A program made the translations under genes and the position numbers. DNA of 64,000 bases. Source: Labia minor. Its lineage: Eukaryota; Arthropoda; Insecta; Dermaptera; Spongiphoridae. The stretch's first letter is position 1. Each line of letters opens with the position of its first letter. This document shows, in pieces, positions 1 to 11,158 of this stretch. The stretch lies in NCBI GenBank assembly GCA_963082975.1, contig OY720344.1:83688053-83752052 (forward strand), given 5' to 3'. The notes beneath the pieces are model-generated. The model ran no database searches, was not told where the DNA came from, and was given only the letters and a program-made list of their open reading frames with translations.

Positions 1-424
1 TAATGAAAAATTTTCAATTAAAAAACATATAACAATTGAGATAAATATTATATTTCTAAGTACTCTGAAATTTACATTTTCTGGAATAAAGTTTTTCCAG
101 TGTTAATAAAATTCAAAATCAGGGTTAAAAAATCATTAAAAAATAACTATTCTAAACTTAGGTTTTCTCATACTACTATTTTCTAAATCTTTTTCACTCA
201 CTAAGAATTTTTCATTTTTGAAAAACACACCTTTGATAATTTAAAAAAAAAAAAAAAAATTATTGAAAATTATTTAAAAATTACTTAAAATTAAAAAAAA
301 TTTTTTTTTAATAACTAAGTTATCTATAGTTTTAATTTTTATTATTTATTTAAATGCATATTTTTTTTTTAATTCAATATTAAAAAAGAAAATTGTTTTA
401 TTTATATGTTTATTTTGATTTTAG

Positions 425-683
425 GAATTGGTTTATGAGATCTGAAGATCATCGTCGTCAACAACCTCGACCTAACCCAGTTGTAAACTCGTTTGATCCA
501 CCTCTCACGCCCATTCCTCCTACCTACCTACCCTCTAATAAGTTTTCGATGAAATGTATCTACTCACCGTGTGCTCTAATATTTAATTTTACCTTGAAGT
601 TGTCACCTGATCCTTTTGTAATGATATTCTTATATCTATATTTAGTTTTTTTTGGATCTTTAAAAAAACAAACAACTAATTAA
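425..683 (+). CDS. Possible 3' terminal exon of an unrecognised gene
   Basis: An open frame follows a good splice acceptor (TTTTGATTTTAG ending at 424) and runs to a TAA at 681-683. Its first part is GC-richer than the surroundings and encodes a basic, proline-rich stretch beginning NWFMRSEDHRRQQPRPNPVV and continuing with PPLTPIPPTYLP. The second half turns AT-rich and hydrophobic, so the true coding end may lie earlier, at a donor I could not settle. Upstream exons would lie outside the window. No family is recognised. It could also be a chance frame behind an acceptor-like sequence. Confidence 0.3.
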
Positions 684-2637
684 TCTTTCCTTCAAAAAAG
701 TCATTAATTAATTATATAAGAAAATAAATAAATAAAACAATTCCGTTCAATTTCCTAATCTAAAGATTTTTTTTTTGTTCATATTTATATGACTTTCACT
801 AGTAAATATTTATTGGTTTAGTGAATCCTTCTTAAGTAAATAAATAAAAAATAAGAAGGCAAGGTTTAAAAAAGGGATGAGAGAAAACTGACTATTTGAC
901 AGCAACCCACAACTTCCCGAATTGAGGATGAATATTAACTCAAGGACAGAATCTGACGAACAAATAATTTTTTTTAATCATTGGAATAATATATATATAT
1001 ATATATATCATTAATTTTTGAAGGTAAACTTTTTATTTTTAAGATCCTTGAATCGATTTATGGTTATTTTTGTATTAATACAATTACAAAATTTTAAAAA
1101 AAGTAGATCGTCGCCTGGAGTTTATGCAACTCTGGGGGTTTCTTTTATTTAAATTTGAGTAAAAAAAAAAAAAAAAAAACAAACCCGGTTGTATAAATAT
1201 CAGGCGTTTGTCCTAAATATCTTTGCCTCTCACTATACAGATGTTTTTGTAAATTGTATTGATTATCAAAAATAGATAATATTGCATCTGATATCTTATT
1301 AATAAAAAGATAAAATAAATTTAATTAAAAAAACGGCATAAATTATACCAAATGGAAAGTATTGAATAGTAAATATATTAAAGAACAACCGTTATGCATG
1401 TGATCGCCTCCGTTCACCAAGTTAGTATGAAAAAAATAATATCTTAGAATAAACAAAAGTCAACTTTCAAAATATTTTTGCCATTCAGTTTTCTCAATTG
1501 GAAATCAAAATAAATTCTTTGTTGGTATATAAGATGAATATTCATTGAAATAAAAAAATAGTAGGTAGACAAGTGATCAATGAAAGGAAAGTTTTTTTTT
1601 AAGGAAACAATAGATTTCTTCCCAGATATCAATCACATCATAACAAAATAAATAATTCTGGAGAAATTTTTTTTATCAATAAAAATGGACATATAAAATT
1701 AAGTTTGTTTTTATTTTTTAATTCAATTTAAGGTTCAAATTTTAAAGAAAAATTGAATAAAATAATTTATATTATTTTTTTATGCAAAATGATAATTAAT
1801 GGAAATGGTACCTCAAAATTAGAAAAATTTAGTATAACTTGTTAAGATGACATTCTTTCAACTGGTAATGTTAGATCAATACATGAATTGATTGGTTATT
1901 TTTTTAAAAATATGTAAATGTGAATTATACGGGTAACAAATGATAAATGTGTTTTATTATATATATTTCTAAACATTTTTTAAAAATATAGAACAAACAT
2001 TTATCATAATCTACTCTAATTATAAGAGAAAAAAATATATAAATATGTAATATTTTATTAAAAAGTTAAACAAAATGTGGGAATTATTATTGACGTTATA
2101 AAACTAATCTACGATTTGAATGGATATAATCTTTTATTAAGTAATCCTATTATAAACTGATGTAATAAAAATGTATTTAAAATTCTATTTCATTTATAAT
2201 TATTGTTATTAAAAATATCAAATTCAGATTAGATTTTGAGCACTTAGAATCAAGGTATAGGCCTCAAGAGTATAAAAAGTATTATCAAAGACTGAAATAA
2301 TATTCCTTACGTCGTTAGTTAACTGTTAACGGTTGCATAAACTAAAGGCGAAATGAATATTTCAATATTTCAGTGCTTCTTGATTATACAAGCATTCAAT
2401 GAAAATTTTCAATATCATAATTTTGATTCAATGCAAAAAATATGTAGTAATTTTTTTTTAATAAATAAATATTATTTATAAAATTAGACGTATAATAATC
2501 AAAATTTTATCCTTTTAAAAACATTTTATTTGAAAGTTAAATTAAAACGAATTAAATTAATATAAAAATTAAAAATCACCTCGAATATATTTATATATAC
2601 CCATTTATAAAAGAATAGGCTAGATAATAGACGCTAT
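684..2637. other. AT-rich stretch without a supported gene
   Basis: Mostly low-complexity AT sequence with a TA-repeat near 992-1010 and A-runs near 1160. A short GC-richer patch at about 893-960 on the plus strand has an acceptor-like start (TATTTGACAG) and an open frame reading SNPQLPELRMNINSRTESDE. It could be a small exon, but nothing confirms it. The rest of the interval shows no gene, RNA or mobile element that I can support. Confidence 0.4.
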
Positions 2638-2869
2638 TTAATATTTAATTTCTAAATTTCCATCTAAAAAAAAGAGGCTGGTAGGTATTTTGTTCTTGAA
2701 TGCATGTTTGACTTTGTGGAGAATCTGTAAAGCGAGGTTGCAGGAGGCTTCTGAGATCTGTTCATTGAGGCCAGAAATAGACCAGCTGTTGGTCGCCTTG
2801 AAGGCTTGAAGGCGGACAGCCAGCAGCCGAGAACCGTAATATGGATGAAGTCTTGTCTCCATCTCGTCA
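2638..2869 (-). CDS. Possible internal exon of an unrecognised gene
   Basis: A GC-rich island in very AT-rich DNA has an open minus-strand frame. The frame follows an acceptor-like TTTATCAAGTAG and reads FYDEMETRLHPYYGSRLLAV, then LQAFKATNSWSI and ASCNLALQILHKVK. Codon use and composition look exonic, and the helix-like leucine pattern looks like real protein. The 3' boundary is unclear: GT sites near the HKVKHAF segment could be the donor, and the frame runs on into AT-rich sequence. I recognise no family. A second open minus frame overlaps it and looks like a shadow. Partner exons were not identified. Confidence 0.35.
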
Positions 2870-2879
2870 TAAAACTACT

Positions 2880-4123
2880 TGATAAAAAATAAAATATTAT
2901 AGCAAAAATAAAATAAAAAAAAAAACCAATCAATTCATCAATTAGCTTGAAGCTCTATTATCAATAATGTTAGACATTTCAATTCTATTTAAAATTTTAT
3001 TGGATGTTGTTGATAGATAAAGTGAAACCAAAGAAAAAAAAAATAAAGATAAAAATATTATAGATTGATTAAAAAATAAAATATTTTTTTTTTGTAAAAT
3101 CATTTACAATAAATGAAAAAAAAATCAAATTAATATTTTATTAATAAAATTATATTTTACATAATTCATATTTTTGAAGTTGGCTATATTAAAATTTTCT
3201 TGCATAAAGTTCATTGAAAATAAAATAACATGAAAAACGTATTTGGCTTTCCCAAATGACAACTTAAGAATTTATTAAATATTATGTATATACATTACAA
3301 AAATATATTATATAAATGTTGTCCTACGATATTTAAATGGATTGAGTGGTTGATTTATTTAACATTTTCCCCTTGACTCTCCTTTAGATATAAATAAATT
3401 ATATAACATTTGATTAATACTGTTAATGAATGAATTGGAAGTGAATCATATCAATTTAGAAGATATATTAAGTTAAATAAATAATTTTATATAATTTTAT
3501 AAAAAAAAAAACCTTGGAGTTTTTTAAATATTAGAAATATTTATAATATATACATTCTAAAGAATAATAAAGATATTATTCTAAAGTTAATGTCTAATTA
3601 AGTCTTTGAACTTTTATTAAATTGAATCAAATGAAAATTCTTCAATCAGTTAAAAAAAAAAATAACTACTATATTTATAGTATATTATTATTAATATTTT
3701 TTCAAAATATCATATTGAATTCAATAAAAGAAAAAATGTAAATGAATAAATTACTTTTATGAATAGTATTTTTCATTATTATAATGGAATAATTAATTAG
3801 TTTAAAATAAAGTATGTGTTATTATATATTAAGCTAACTAGTAACATGTTTTCTACATGCCATGTATAATATTCTATGTATATTTTGTATATAAATTTTA
3901 TTTCTTATCAGAATATACAAGATTTAAATATAATTATTGATTAAAACTATTATGAAAGAAAAGATAAAGACAGTAAATAACACGTAGAGAAAAATCAAAA
4001 TCAACTGATAGTTGAGAAGAAGAAAACTTCTTATGATCGTGTAAAAACCGAAATGTGTCCCTATAAAGAAAATATATCAATCAACTTGAAATTTTACACA
4101 GAGTACTTACTTTAAATAATTAG
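2880..4123. other. AT-rich stretch, nothing recognised
   Basis: Low-complexity AT sequence. The only notable item is a 30-bp segment (3431-3460) that recurs exactly at 5179-5208. No open frame, RNA gene or element end could be supported here. Confidence 0.4.
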
Positions 4124-4764
4124 CTGGAGTGTCTCCACTCGACTATCTCGCAATTTGAATTGGATTAAATAACATAATATATTATATCTAAATTAAATTT
4201 AATTAATTATAAATTATAAATAATAAATAATAAATATTAAACCAGCGCATGTTTGGCTTTTTGTTGATGGCACCACGTCACGTGTTGGCGCGTGAGATTT
4301 GCAGTGTTAAAAAATTAATTCTGGTAATTTCAGCGAATCAATCAAGCTGAAATTCTATATATAGCAGTTTTATACAATGTTTAATCATGTGAAAAATTAT
4401 CAAACATATATCTTTATTTTTACGGTCACTTTAGAGGAAAAAAAATCAAAACGTTGTAGGTAATGACCCTCTTCCGGTTGAGCTACATTTCTCAAAAGTT
4501 GATAGAAAACTATGAATTTTGAATAATGTCCATGTACCAAATTTCATCATTCTAGCTCAAACCGTTTTTGCGTAATCTTGCCTACATACATACACACACA
4601 CATACACACACACATACACACATACACACACACACACACACACAGACATTTTTCTCAACCTTAGTGAAAATGATTCAGGAACCTTCAAAACGTATAAAAA
4701 CATCAAAATCTCAACATCGAAAATTTTCGTGATCGCAATACTATCTCTGGCGAGATAGTAAAAA
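4124..4764 (-). mobile_element. HINE-A copy (Helentron-like non-autonomous element)
   Basis: Nearly full-length copy in reverse orientation. Read on the minus strand it starts TTTTTACTATCTCGCCAGAG and ends in a subterminal repeat TTGCGAGATAGTCGAGTGG, followed by the hairpin GAGTG-GAGA-CACTC and CCAG. The 5' CTATCTCGC and 3' GCGAGATAG motifs are inverted copies of each other. The centre holds a CA/GT simple-sequence tract (about 4585-4645). This matches the plan known for Helentron-associated elements such as DINE-1: subterminal inverted repeats, microsatellite core, 3' stem-loop. No protein is encoded. Family assignment is by structure only. Confidence 0.7.
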
Positions 4765-4903
4765 TGAGCTGTGGCCAGGCGCAGAACCGACCAATGATTT
4801 GAAATAAATTAATTTCCAAACAAAATTATTTATATATATATATATATATATATGTAAGTATAAAAAAAAAATATTTTTAAAACTTGAATTAAAATGACTA
4901 AAT

Positions 4904-5118
4904 CAGGGATGAGCAACCCGCGGCCCTTTAAATGTTTTTCTGCGGCCCGCCGAGCATTTCTAAAATAGAATTTTATTATTCATCTCGATTATTTATAAAC
5001 AATATTATAATGTTTATTAGTATATATATAAAGCTTTGTAAATTATTAGTAAGTGCGGCCCGCCACAAAATTTTAAAATTTAAATTGGCCCGTGGGTTAA
5101 AAAGGTTGCTCACCCCTG
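4904..5118. mobile_element. hAT-type MITE, 215 bp
   Basis: Terminal inverted repeats CAGGGATGAGCAACCCGCGG and, at the other end, GGTTGCTCACCCCTG. It is flanked by an 8-bp duplication, GACTAAAT before and GACTAAGT after (7 of 8). GC-rich terminal blocks containing GCGGCCCGCC are repeated internally in inverted orientation. It has no coding capacity, so it depends on a hAT transposase supplied elsewhere. The single mismatch in the target duplication suggests a moderately old insertion. Confidence 0.8.
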
Positions 5119-5262
5119 GACTAAGTTATATTATCTTAGTTTTTATTTTTAGATTAATTACTCAATTATTAATTACTATGAATTGGAAGTGAATCATATC
5201 AATTTAGATTTTAAGTGAAAAATTTCCGACAATGAATATAAAATTAATTAATTACTTTGGAA

Positions 5263-5518
5263 ACTACCACTTCCGGTTTTCACACCAAAAGTTAATGAAT
5301 TCATGCTACTGATACAAAGTATATATATACCTAATTTTATCAAAATCCGTTGAGCCGTCTATACGGACATACAATGGACGGACTCACGGACAAACATCAC
5401 GCTAAAAATACTTTTTTTCTGTTAAGAAAATGCATGATTCGTGGAGATATGTAAAAATCTCCACATGTGAAATTTGGTGTGAAAACAATCCTTCCCTTCC
5501 TATCGTCGGTGGGTAAAA
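5263..5518 (-). mobile_element. HINE-B fragment (5' half)
   Basis: Reverse-oriented 5' half of the second Helentron-like family. On the minus strand it starts near TTTTACCCACCGACGATAGG, continues through CACACCAAATTTCACATG, and includes the degenerate GTCCGTC tract and the CCGGAAGTGGTAG motif that marks the internal block. The 3' half with the hairpin is absent. It lies only 145 bp from the hAT MITE at 4904-5118. Confidence 0.6.
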
Positions 5519-5519
5519 A

Positions 5520-6279
5520 TGATTTTTATTATTATTAAGTTTGATTATAATTAATATAATTAATATTACTATTGCCCAATTTTTAATTGTTTAAATATAT
5601 TGAGAATATTAGAAATGATTACAGTGAAAATGGTTTCGATTTTAAAAATTTAGAGATATGAATAATAAAAATCTTACTATAATTAATTTGTCATCAACAT
5701 AAATAAAATTTTCAACTTCCTGCACAATGGGAAACCCATAATTTTTTAAGAAAAAAATCATTTTATTTAAAACAAATTTAAATATATAATAAACAGTTAA
5801 AATATTAAAAAAACGTTCTACTTTATTCAAATTATATATAAAAATTTAGAAACGAATGTTGAGAGTATCAAAAACCTTGTATCTAGTTTGTGCTCCCTTT
5901 TCCTCTCTCATCATTTTAATTTAACGCTTCGATTTACTTCACTGGATATAAAATCATTGAGCATTAGAGCAAAGCAATTAATTTGTTTGGAAATGGTTAA
6001 AGGACATACCATACAACTAATTTTTGTCATGAAGAACTAATAAATATTGAGCTAGAGAAGAAACCGAAAAAATTATAACAAATGACGTTTATCATTAAGT
6101 TAACTATAACTCCCATCGATTTATTATAAATATTTTATTCTGTATTTATCTATATTACGAGATGTCTAGATATTTTGATATTTTTCTTTTGGCTATAAAA
6201 AAAATAATATTATTAAAATTAGTAAAATTATAAGAAAAATTTATATTTCCTTAAATGTTTATGTGCACTTTATATAGTA
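5520..6279. other. AT-rich stretch, nothing recognised
   Basis: No open frame, RNA gene or transposon terminus could be supported. The short minus-strand frame inside 5642-5830 is low-complexity and has no coding signature. Confidence 0.4.
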
Positions 6280-6675
6280 CTAGCTGCTCCGAGCGCCTTC
6301 CAGGCGCCCTTCACACCTAGACGGGGGCTCCGCCCCCTGTACCCCCGAGTGATACATAGTATTTGGTTGAAAGTCTGTATGTAAAAGGTTTTCATCCATT
6401 TTGTTTCAATCAGTATAAGTAGATAAGACATATATTTGTTTTCTTGGAAAATATATTTTAATTTAATCAGTAAATTAATTATATATTATTATTGTATATG
6501 TTATATTTATCTAACTCTGTGTCTATACAGTTTTCGAAAGCCGCAGCATCCACTTTTCTCTAAGAGTCCCTATCCTGAGCTACAACCAAATCCTACCCTG
6601 TCCCATCTCTCCCATGTCCCTTCCTTCATTGTCCACCCACCTTGATCTTTGGTCTTTCACCGGATGTTTCCCAAT
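6280..6675 (-). mobile_element. Helitron, truncated copy
   Basis: This is the 3' terminal part of the Helitron family seen complete at 47720-49244. On the minus strand it ends in a GC-rich hairpin, then GGAGCAG and CTAG, followed by T. The hairpin here carries small changes. The following segment matches the 45280 copy up to about 6675, including a degenerate minus-strand stretch related to the C-terminal end of a non-LTR retrotransposon reverse transcriptase. The 5' start (TCTATATATATA) is missing. Confidence 0.65.
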
Positions 6676-7224
6676 ATTTGTGGCTCTTTATTTTACATAT
6701 ATATGTATAAAACATGATAACGATTAAAACGAATGTTTAATAATAATGACGAAGTAAACGCCTATTATAATAATAGCAGACCCGGAAAAGCTTCGCTTTT
6801 GCATGTGTGTCTGTATACATATCTACGTATATGATAACTGAACACTTAATAATAATAATAATAATGTATTAAATGAATATAATTGAAATTTTAGTTGTAA
6901 TTGCACTTTTTTTTTGGTTTTTATTTTTATTTATTTTTATTGGAATTATTACAAATAATAATAATAATAATATACCGTTTAATACGTGAAAATAATAATA
7001 ATAATAATAATAATAATTTATTAAATTAATATAATTGAAATTTTATTTTTTATTATTATTATTAAGAGAATTTTTATTAAAAGACCACATTATTTGTATA
7101 AAATTATTTATTAAATTAAAATAATTGTACAACGTTTCAACTGCTTATTCTGCAGTCGTTTTCAAGTAATCGTACGCTTGCTCCGATTCAAGCAGACTTT
7201 TATTATTACATTTTTATTTTTATT

Positions 7225-7537
7225 TTTTACCGACCGACGATAGTAAGGGAGGTATTGTTTTCACACCAAATTTCACATGTGGAGATTTTTACATATCTCC
7301 ACGAATATTTCTTAATTTAAAATTATATGACGTCATCCAGCCATTCATGACGTCACACCCTGGTCTTACATATATATTACAAATAAAATAAAATTAAAAA
7401 TATTTATGTTATGTCCATATCTGTTTTTATTACATTAATAGATATATTAAAATTATTTGAAATTGTTTCTGTAGCTGGAAATTAATTTACTTCAAACCGT
7501 CGGTCGGTTCGGACCTGGCCACAGGTCAACTTATTTT
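7225..7537 (+). mobile_element. HINE-B copy with internal deletion
   Basis: Starts TTTTACCGACCGACGATAG and ends CGTCGGTCGGTTCGG, then hairpin GACCTG-GCCA-CAGGTC, then AACTTATTTT. The subterminal ACCGACCGACG and CGTCGGTCGGT are exact inverted copies. Compared with the copy at 37041-37455, a block just after the CTCCACGAAT motif is deleted. It is flanked by T-runs, as expected for the T/T insertion preference of Helentron-type elements. It is non-coding. Confidence 0.7.
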
Positions 7538-8743
7538 GTTAATAATTTATTTTTATTTTTTATTTTTTTTGTTAATAATTATTACATTTTTATTTGTTCG
7601 AAAAATTATTTCTACTTTATTAATTGTTAATAGTTATTACATTTTAATTAACAGTTTTCGGAATAAGTATATTCTCTTATTTTATAGAGATTTTTATTGT
7701 TTGTCTCAAAAGTCTACCTACAATATTTCATTACCATTGTATGATTCAAAATAAAATTGAAAATATTTAATAGGACATGACATGATCTTAGTATTAATTT
7801 ATTTTCATTATATTAGATTGATTAATAAAATTCAAAATATTTAATAGGACATGACATGATCTTAGTATTTTTCCCATCCCAGAATATTTGCTAAAATTAC
7901 GTGTTGGAGTTCCAATTACCTGCATATTTAATGGCAATTTCAATGCTGAATATACTTTTAATTAAAAAATTAAAAAAATTTGAAGAAAGTAAATGGAATT
8001 ATTATAATTAATAAATCTATATATAAATTTAATAAATATTCAAACAATAATTGAAACAATATAAATAAAACGATTCAATATTTTACTTACATTGTGATTT
8101 ATATTTCTATTTTTATTACAACTGTTATTATGGATATGTTATTTTTGACAGTTTAAAAAAAATTAAAAATATTTGAATGTTTAAGTTTTTATGTAGCGCC
8201 ATCTGTCGATAGTTTTGTGACACTACAGACTTTTACCAAAATATTACTAATTAAATTAATTTTGGATTTAACTACACCAGTGGTTCTTAAACTGTGGTCC
8301 GCGGACCCCTGGGGGTCCGCGAAGCCTTTACTGGGGGTCCGCGGTCCTCGGAAAAAAATCATCGTAAAAATATATACATATATAAATATTTAAAGTTCAT
8401 TGTGTAACTATATCCTCCTAGAGAATTACGGCTATAATTTAATACTATTAATAATACTATTTTATTTTATTAAATTGATAATTATGTCAATTAATTTTTT
8501 GTGAATAAATAAACATATATAAAAAACTATATATAAAATTTGAATTTTCATCCATTCATTCATTTAAAATCATTTTTCGATTGTTCCTTTAAAATAACCC
8601 CTCTTAGGGGCTCGGAAGGGGAGGCATATAAGGGAATTTTCTTTCACTTTGTTATTGGGGAAAACCAGGGGAGGGGACAGTCTTACCCGGAAAAACCCAA
8701 ATTGTCAGCGTCCACTCTGGGGTTTTAAACAGTTTTAAAGCAA

Positions 8744-8853
8744 ATGTTAATTATAAGTTCATTTCTCAACGAGTTGTATCTTTAAATTATTTTTATTAAT
8801 GTTAATTATAAGTTCATTTCTCAACGAGTTGTATCTTTAAATTATTTTTATTA
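8744..8853 (+). repeat. 55-bp tandem duplication in the hAT leader
   Basis: Two adjacent identical 55-bp units, each beginning ATGTTAATTATAAGTTCATT and ending TTTTTATTA, in the 5' non-coding part of the hAT. Identity of the units implies a recent duplication. Confidence 0.85.
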
Positions 8854-9298
8854 ATTTAATTAATTATAATTAAATTATAGCTAATAATAGTTTATTATAG
8901 CTAATAATTTTTTTTAATTTTTAGTGTAATTTGCATGATCATTATTTTATAAAAACACTAAACACATTTTGCAATTTCCCAGAAAGGCTGTTTTTGAGAG
9001 TAAGTATAAGTTAGTTTTATGAATAAAAAATATTTATTTTAATAATATTTTAGAATCAAATTACGAAATATATTTATTATATAAATTAATATTCATTTAA
9101 AATGATATTAAATCATTTATTTAAAATGATTTAAAACATTTATTAAAATGATTTAAAACATTCATTTAAAATGATATTAAAACATTCATTTAAAATCATA
9201 TTAAAACATAGCTAGTAAATAATAATTCGTTATATTTATATTATATTTATATTATATTTATATTATTGTAGTTCAATGTTAATAAATTACTCCATAAA

Positions 9299-11158
9299 AT
9301 GGATCGTTGGCTACAAACTGGTTCAACACAGAAACGGAAAGAATCAGATGATGAGGCATCAACAGCAAACTCTACCAAGAAACGCAAAACTAGAAAATAT
9401 TCGGATGATTATTTATCATTTGGATTTACTTATATTTGCAACAATGATGTGGAAAGACCAGTCTGCGTTCTATGTCAGGAAAGTTTATCCAATGAAAGTA
9501 TGAAACCTGCTAATCTCAGACGTCATTTACAAACAAAGCACAGCGAGCATGTTAGTAAGTCTATCGAATTTTTTAAAATGAAAAAAGAAGAACTTAATTC
9601 AAGTCAGAAATTGATGGTAAAGACGGGATCTGGTGGTATGAGTAAGAAAGCAGTAATGGCATCATATGAAGTAGCTCTACTTATTGCTAAAGCAGGAAAG
9701 CCGCATAATATAGCAGAGCAATTAATTCTTCCTGCTACAAAAGTAATTACAAATATAATGTTAGGAACTAAAGCAGCAAACGATATAAATTTGATTTCAT
9801 TATCAAATGATACGGTTAAGAATAGGATTGAAGACATGTCATGTAATATAAAAGAAGAATTAATATCGAGAGTGCGCAAAAGTCACTATTACTCATTACA
9901 ATTGGATGAAAGTACTGATGTCACTAATAATGCCAATTTGTTAGCTTTCATTAGATATGAGTTTGAAAATCAAATACAAGAAGATGTATTGTTTTGTGAT
10001 TCACTACCTTCACGAACGACAGCTAATGACATATTTAACAGTTTGAATAATTTTATAACCGAAAATGAAATAGAGTGGCCAAAATGTGTTGGAATTTGCA
10101 CTGATGGTGCTCGTGCAATGTCAGGTACAAGAACTGGATTGATTGCTCTTATTAAAAATGTTGCGCCTCAGGTTGTTTGGAATCATTGCTGCATTCACAG
10201 AGAATCATTAGCAGCCAAAAATATGTCACCAGATTTGAAAAGAACATTAGACGAAGTAGTTAAAATTGTCAATTTCATTAAGGCTCGTCCACTTAATTCC
10301 AGAGTTTTTAAAATTTTGTGTGAGGAAATGGGTAGTCAACATACACATTTATTATTACATACAGATGTACGTTGGTTGTCCCGCGGGAAAGTACTCATTC
10401 GCCTTTTTGAGCTTCGAGATGAAATACGATTGTTTTTAATAGATGCGCATTTTGAACTGACCGAATGTTTCAATGATTTTATCTGGTTAGCTAAGGTGGC
10501 TTACTTGACTGATATTTTTACAAAATTGAACGAACTTAATTTGAGCCTGCAAGGTACTGTTGTAAATATATTTAAAGTTGAAGATAAAATAGAAGCAATG
10601 ATTAAAAAAATCGACTTGTGGTCGAAACGCATCCAGAACGGTGTATATGAGTCTTTTCCAACTCTCAATGATTTCATAGAAAGCTCCAGTGAAAAATTGC
10701 TTAATCAAACGCGTCAATTATTTGTTGAACATTTAATTACTTTGAAAAGCAACTTCAGGAAGTATTTTTCTACTCCTGATCCTTGCAATAACTGGATCAG
10801 AGATCCATTTAATATGGAAATTACAAATACTAAACATTTATCTGCACCTGAACAAGATATTCTCGTGGAATTATCATGTGATACAACTTATAAACTAAAA
10901 TTTAACAAAACTGAATTGAGCAACTTTTGGTTACTTCTCAGGTCAGATTATCCTGCGCTTGCAAATAAAGCACTTCAACACTTGATTCCATTCTGCACAA
11001 CATATTTATGCGAACAAGCTTTTTCGGTACTATTTTATATTAAGTCTAAATATAGAAACAAATTAAATGTAGAGCCGGATCTTAGATTAAAAGTTTCCAA
11101 TATTAAGCCAGATATTGAGATTCTTGTTTCAAGAAAACAACTGCATACATCTCATTAA
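9299..11158 (+). CDS. hAT transposase (ZBED5/SCAND3-like), 619 aa
   Basis: Uninterrupted frame from ATG to TAA. The N-terminus carries a lysine/arginine-rich segment (about 27-33) and a BED zinc finger with Cys56, Cys59, His76 and His81. The RNase H-like core follows: a first catalytic Asp near residue 203 (YSLQLDESTDV), a second near 269 (GICTDGARAMSG), then CCIHRESLAAK. The C-terminal hAT dimerisation region contains PFCTTYLCEQAFS with the expected catalytic Glu near 572. The length is normal for this family. The enzyme excises and reinserts hAT elements and makes 8-bp duplications. This start is preferred because the frame begins MDRWLQ, typical of these proteins. An overlapping short frame from 9276 is a shadow. 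It sits inside the hAT at 8278-11544. Confidence 0.93.
   Translation: MDRWLQTGSTQKRKESDDEASTANSTKKRKTRKYSDDYLSFGFTYICNNDVERPVCVLCQESLSNESMKPANLRRHLQTKHSEHVSKSIEFFKMKKEELNSSQKLMVKTGSGGMSKKAVMASYEVALLIAKAGKPHNIAEQLILPATKVITNIMLGTKAANDINLISLSNDTVKNRIEDMSCNIKEELISRVRKSHYYSLQLDESTDVTNNANLLAFIRYEFENQIQEDVLFCDSLPSRTTANDIFNSLNNFITENEIEWPKCVGICTDGARAMSGTRTGLIALIKNVAPQVVWNHCCIHRESLAAKNMSPDLKRTLDEVVKIVNFIKARPLNSRVFKILCEEMGSQHTHLLLHTDVRWLSRGKVLIRLFELRDEIRLFLIDAHFELTECFNDFIWLAKVAYLTDIFTKLNELNLSLQGTVVNIFKVEDKIEAMIKKIDLWSKRIQNGVYESFPTLNDFIESSSEKLLNQTRQLFVEHLITLKSNFRKYFSTPDPCNNWIRDPFNMEITNTKHLSAPEQDILVELSCDTTYKLKFNKTELSNFWLLLRSDYPALANKALQHLIPFCTTYLCEQAFSVLFYIKSKYRNKLNVEPDLRLKVSNIKPDIEILVSRKQLHTSH

Noticed and set aside
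4932-5192. Plus-strand frame of 86 codons
   Set aside because: It covers a non-coding hAT MITE and its flank.
7320-7360. TGACGTCA-like motifs as CRE regulatory sites
   Set aside because: They lie in the HINE-B body and recur in each copy, so they reflect the repeat rather than a host promoter.
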